Source: Candidatus Iainarchaeum sp.
Lineage (GTDB): Archaea; Iainarchaeota; Iainarchaeia; Iainarchaeales; JAAZKV01
DNA length: 5,901 nucleotides
Direction: 5' to 3'
Assembly: GCA_026397035.1 (NCBI GenBank)
Contig: JAPLVQ010000184.1
Coordinates: 1 to 5,901 of the forward strand
Numbering within the stretch: the stretch's first letter is position 1; each line of letters opens with the position of its first letter. The position numbers and the translations under genes were made by a program. This document shows positions 5,358 through 5,901 of this stretch, piece after piece. The notes beneath the pieces were generated by a model. It worked only from the letters and a program-made list of their open reading frames with translations, did not search any database and had not been told where the DNA came from.

Positions 5358-5901
5358 TCACTTTACGAACCTAACTTTTCCGATATTCTTCTTCGCTTTT
5401 TCAAAGTTCTTGTTAAATTCCTCATAAAATTTGGTAGCGTATGGCACCCCGTATTTTGCTTTGCATTCTCCGCACAGGTTTTTGCCGCTTACGCATTCTT
5501 CAAACATTTCGTTAAGTTTCTTGTCATCTTTAATGAAGTGGTTTTTGGAGTATTCATAAACCACGCATTTTTCAATCTCTCCGCCCTTGGCTTTTTGTTC
5601 TTCTCGAGTGGCTCTGCCCCCGGTAAGGGCTTTATTTATTTTTTTCTCCATTACTTTCATATCTTTTTCAGGAATTTCTAGTTTTGCAGTATCAAGCGAG
5701 CTTTTTTTTTTTTTATATGATCCATCAAGTGCTGAAGTGTATTTTCCGTAAATTGCGCTTGGGAGGAAGAATCCATACTCTTGTTTTAATCTTCTCGCAA
5801 CATCTCTTACCATTCTTATGTGTGGCGCCTGATCAATTCCAACAGGAATTACTCCTGGCATTTTTTCTTCAAGCTGGGGAAATAATATATCTCCCATTTG
5901 G
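5358..5901 (-). CDS. trpS: Tryptophanyl-tRNA synthetase, C-terminal part (runs off right edge)
   Basis: A class I aminoacyl-tRNA synthetase that charges tRNA-Trp; this is the archaeal/eukaryotic type. The window holds the last 180 or so codons; the frame is open at base 5901, so the Met at 5897 is internal and the HIGH motif lies outside. Diagnostic blocks are GDILFPQLEEKMPGVIPVG, then DQAPHIRMVRDVARR (ATP/Trp site region), FFLPSAIYGKYTSALDGSY, KKINKALTGGRATREEQ, CVVYEYSKNHF and the Cys-rich LCGECK near the C-terminus. The catalytic-loop signature usually written KMSxS reads KKKKS here (5700-5714), aligning without gaps to family members; it lies in a run of 13 A on the coding strand. The stop TGA is at 5358-5360, 3 bp before the first possible start of the next gene, implying an operon. 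Confidence 0.93.
   Translation of the reverse strand, partial: QMGDILFPQLEEKMPGVIPVGIDQAPHIRMVRDVARRLKQEYGFFLPSAIYGKYTSALDGSYKKKKSSLDTAKLEIPEKDMKVMEKKINKALTGGRATREEQKAKGGEIEKCVVYEYSKNHFIKDDKKLNEMFEECVSGKNLCGECKAKYGVPYATKFYEEFNKNFEKAKKNIGKVRFVK

Overview
The window looks like an AT-rich archaeal genome fragment, most likely from a DPANN-type lineage such as Woesearchaeota or Pacearchaeota. That placement is an inference from protein style and gene mix, not a search. Supporting signs are an archaeal/eukaryotic-type tryptophanyl-tRNA synthetase, an archaeal-style V4R-domain protein, short intergenic gaps, and AT-rich TATA-like boxes centred about 25-29 bp upstream of most first start codons. That last arrangement is typical of archaeal leaderless transcripts.

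Layout, left to right. (1) Positions 1-293, minus strand: the N-terminal part of a PHP-domain metal-dependent hydrolase that runs off the left edge. (2) Positions 294-387: a divergent promoter region. (3) Positions 388-1680, plus strand: a complete seryl-tRNA synthetase (serS), the only plus-strand gene. (4) Positions 1681-1748: a short convergent spacer. (5) Positions 1749-2732, minus strand: a two-gene operon of a small winged-helix DNA-binding protein followed, with no gap (TAA then ATG), by a V4R-domain sensor protein. (6) Positions 2733-2847: a repeat-rich regulatory spacer. (7) Positions 2848-3556, minus strand: a nucleoside phosphorylase gene broken by a frame change and an apparent internal deletion. 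(8) Positions 3614-4063 and 4093-4596, minus strand: two GNAT acetyltransferases of different subfamilies, each with its own TATA-like box. (9) Positions 4629-5339, minus strand: an unrecognised basic protein with a possible PD-(D/E)XK nuclease-like core, directly downstream of (10) the C-terminal part of tryptophanyl-tRNA synthetase (trpS), which runs off the right edge.

The most interesting unit is the winged-helix + V4R operon. It resembles a split version of the methanogen regulator MsvR (HTH fused to V4R). The V4R half has three cysteines, and the promoter carries two kinds of dyad-like repeats that could be autoregulatory operators. Other points worth checking are the trpS KMSKS signature, which reads KKKKS inside a 13-nt homopolymer; the internally deleted nucleoside phosphorylase; and the nuclease-like orphan in the trpS operon. 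No tRNA, rRNA, CRISPR array, insertion sequence or prophage signal was seen.
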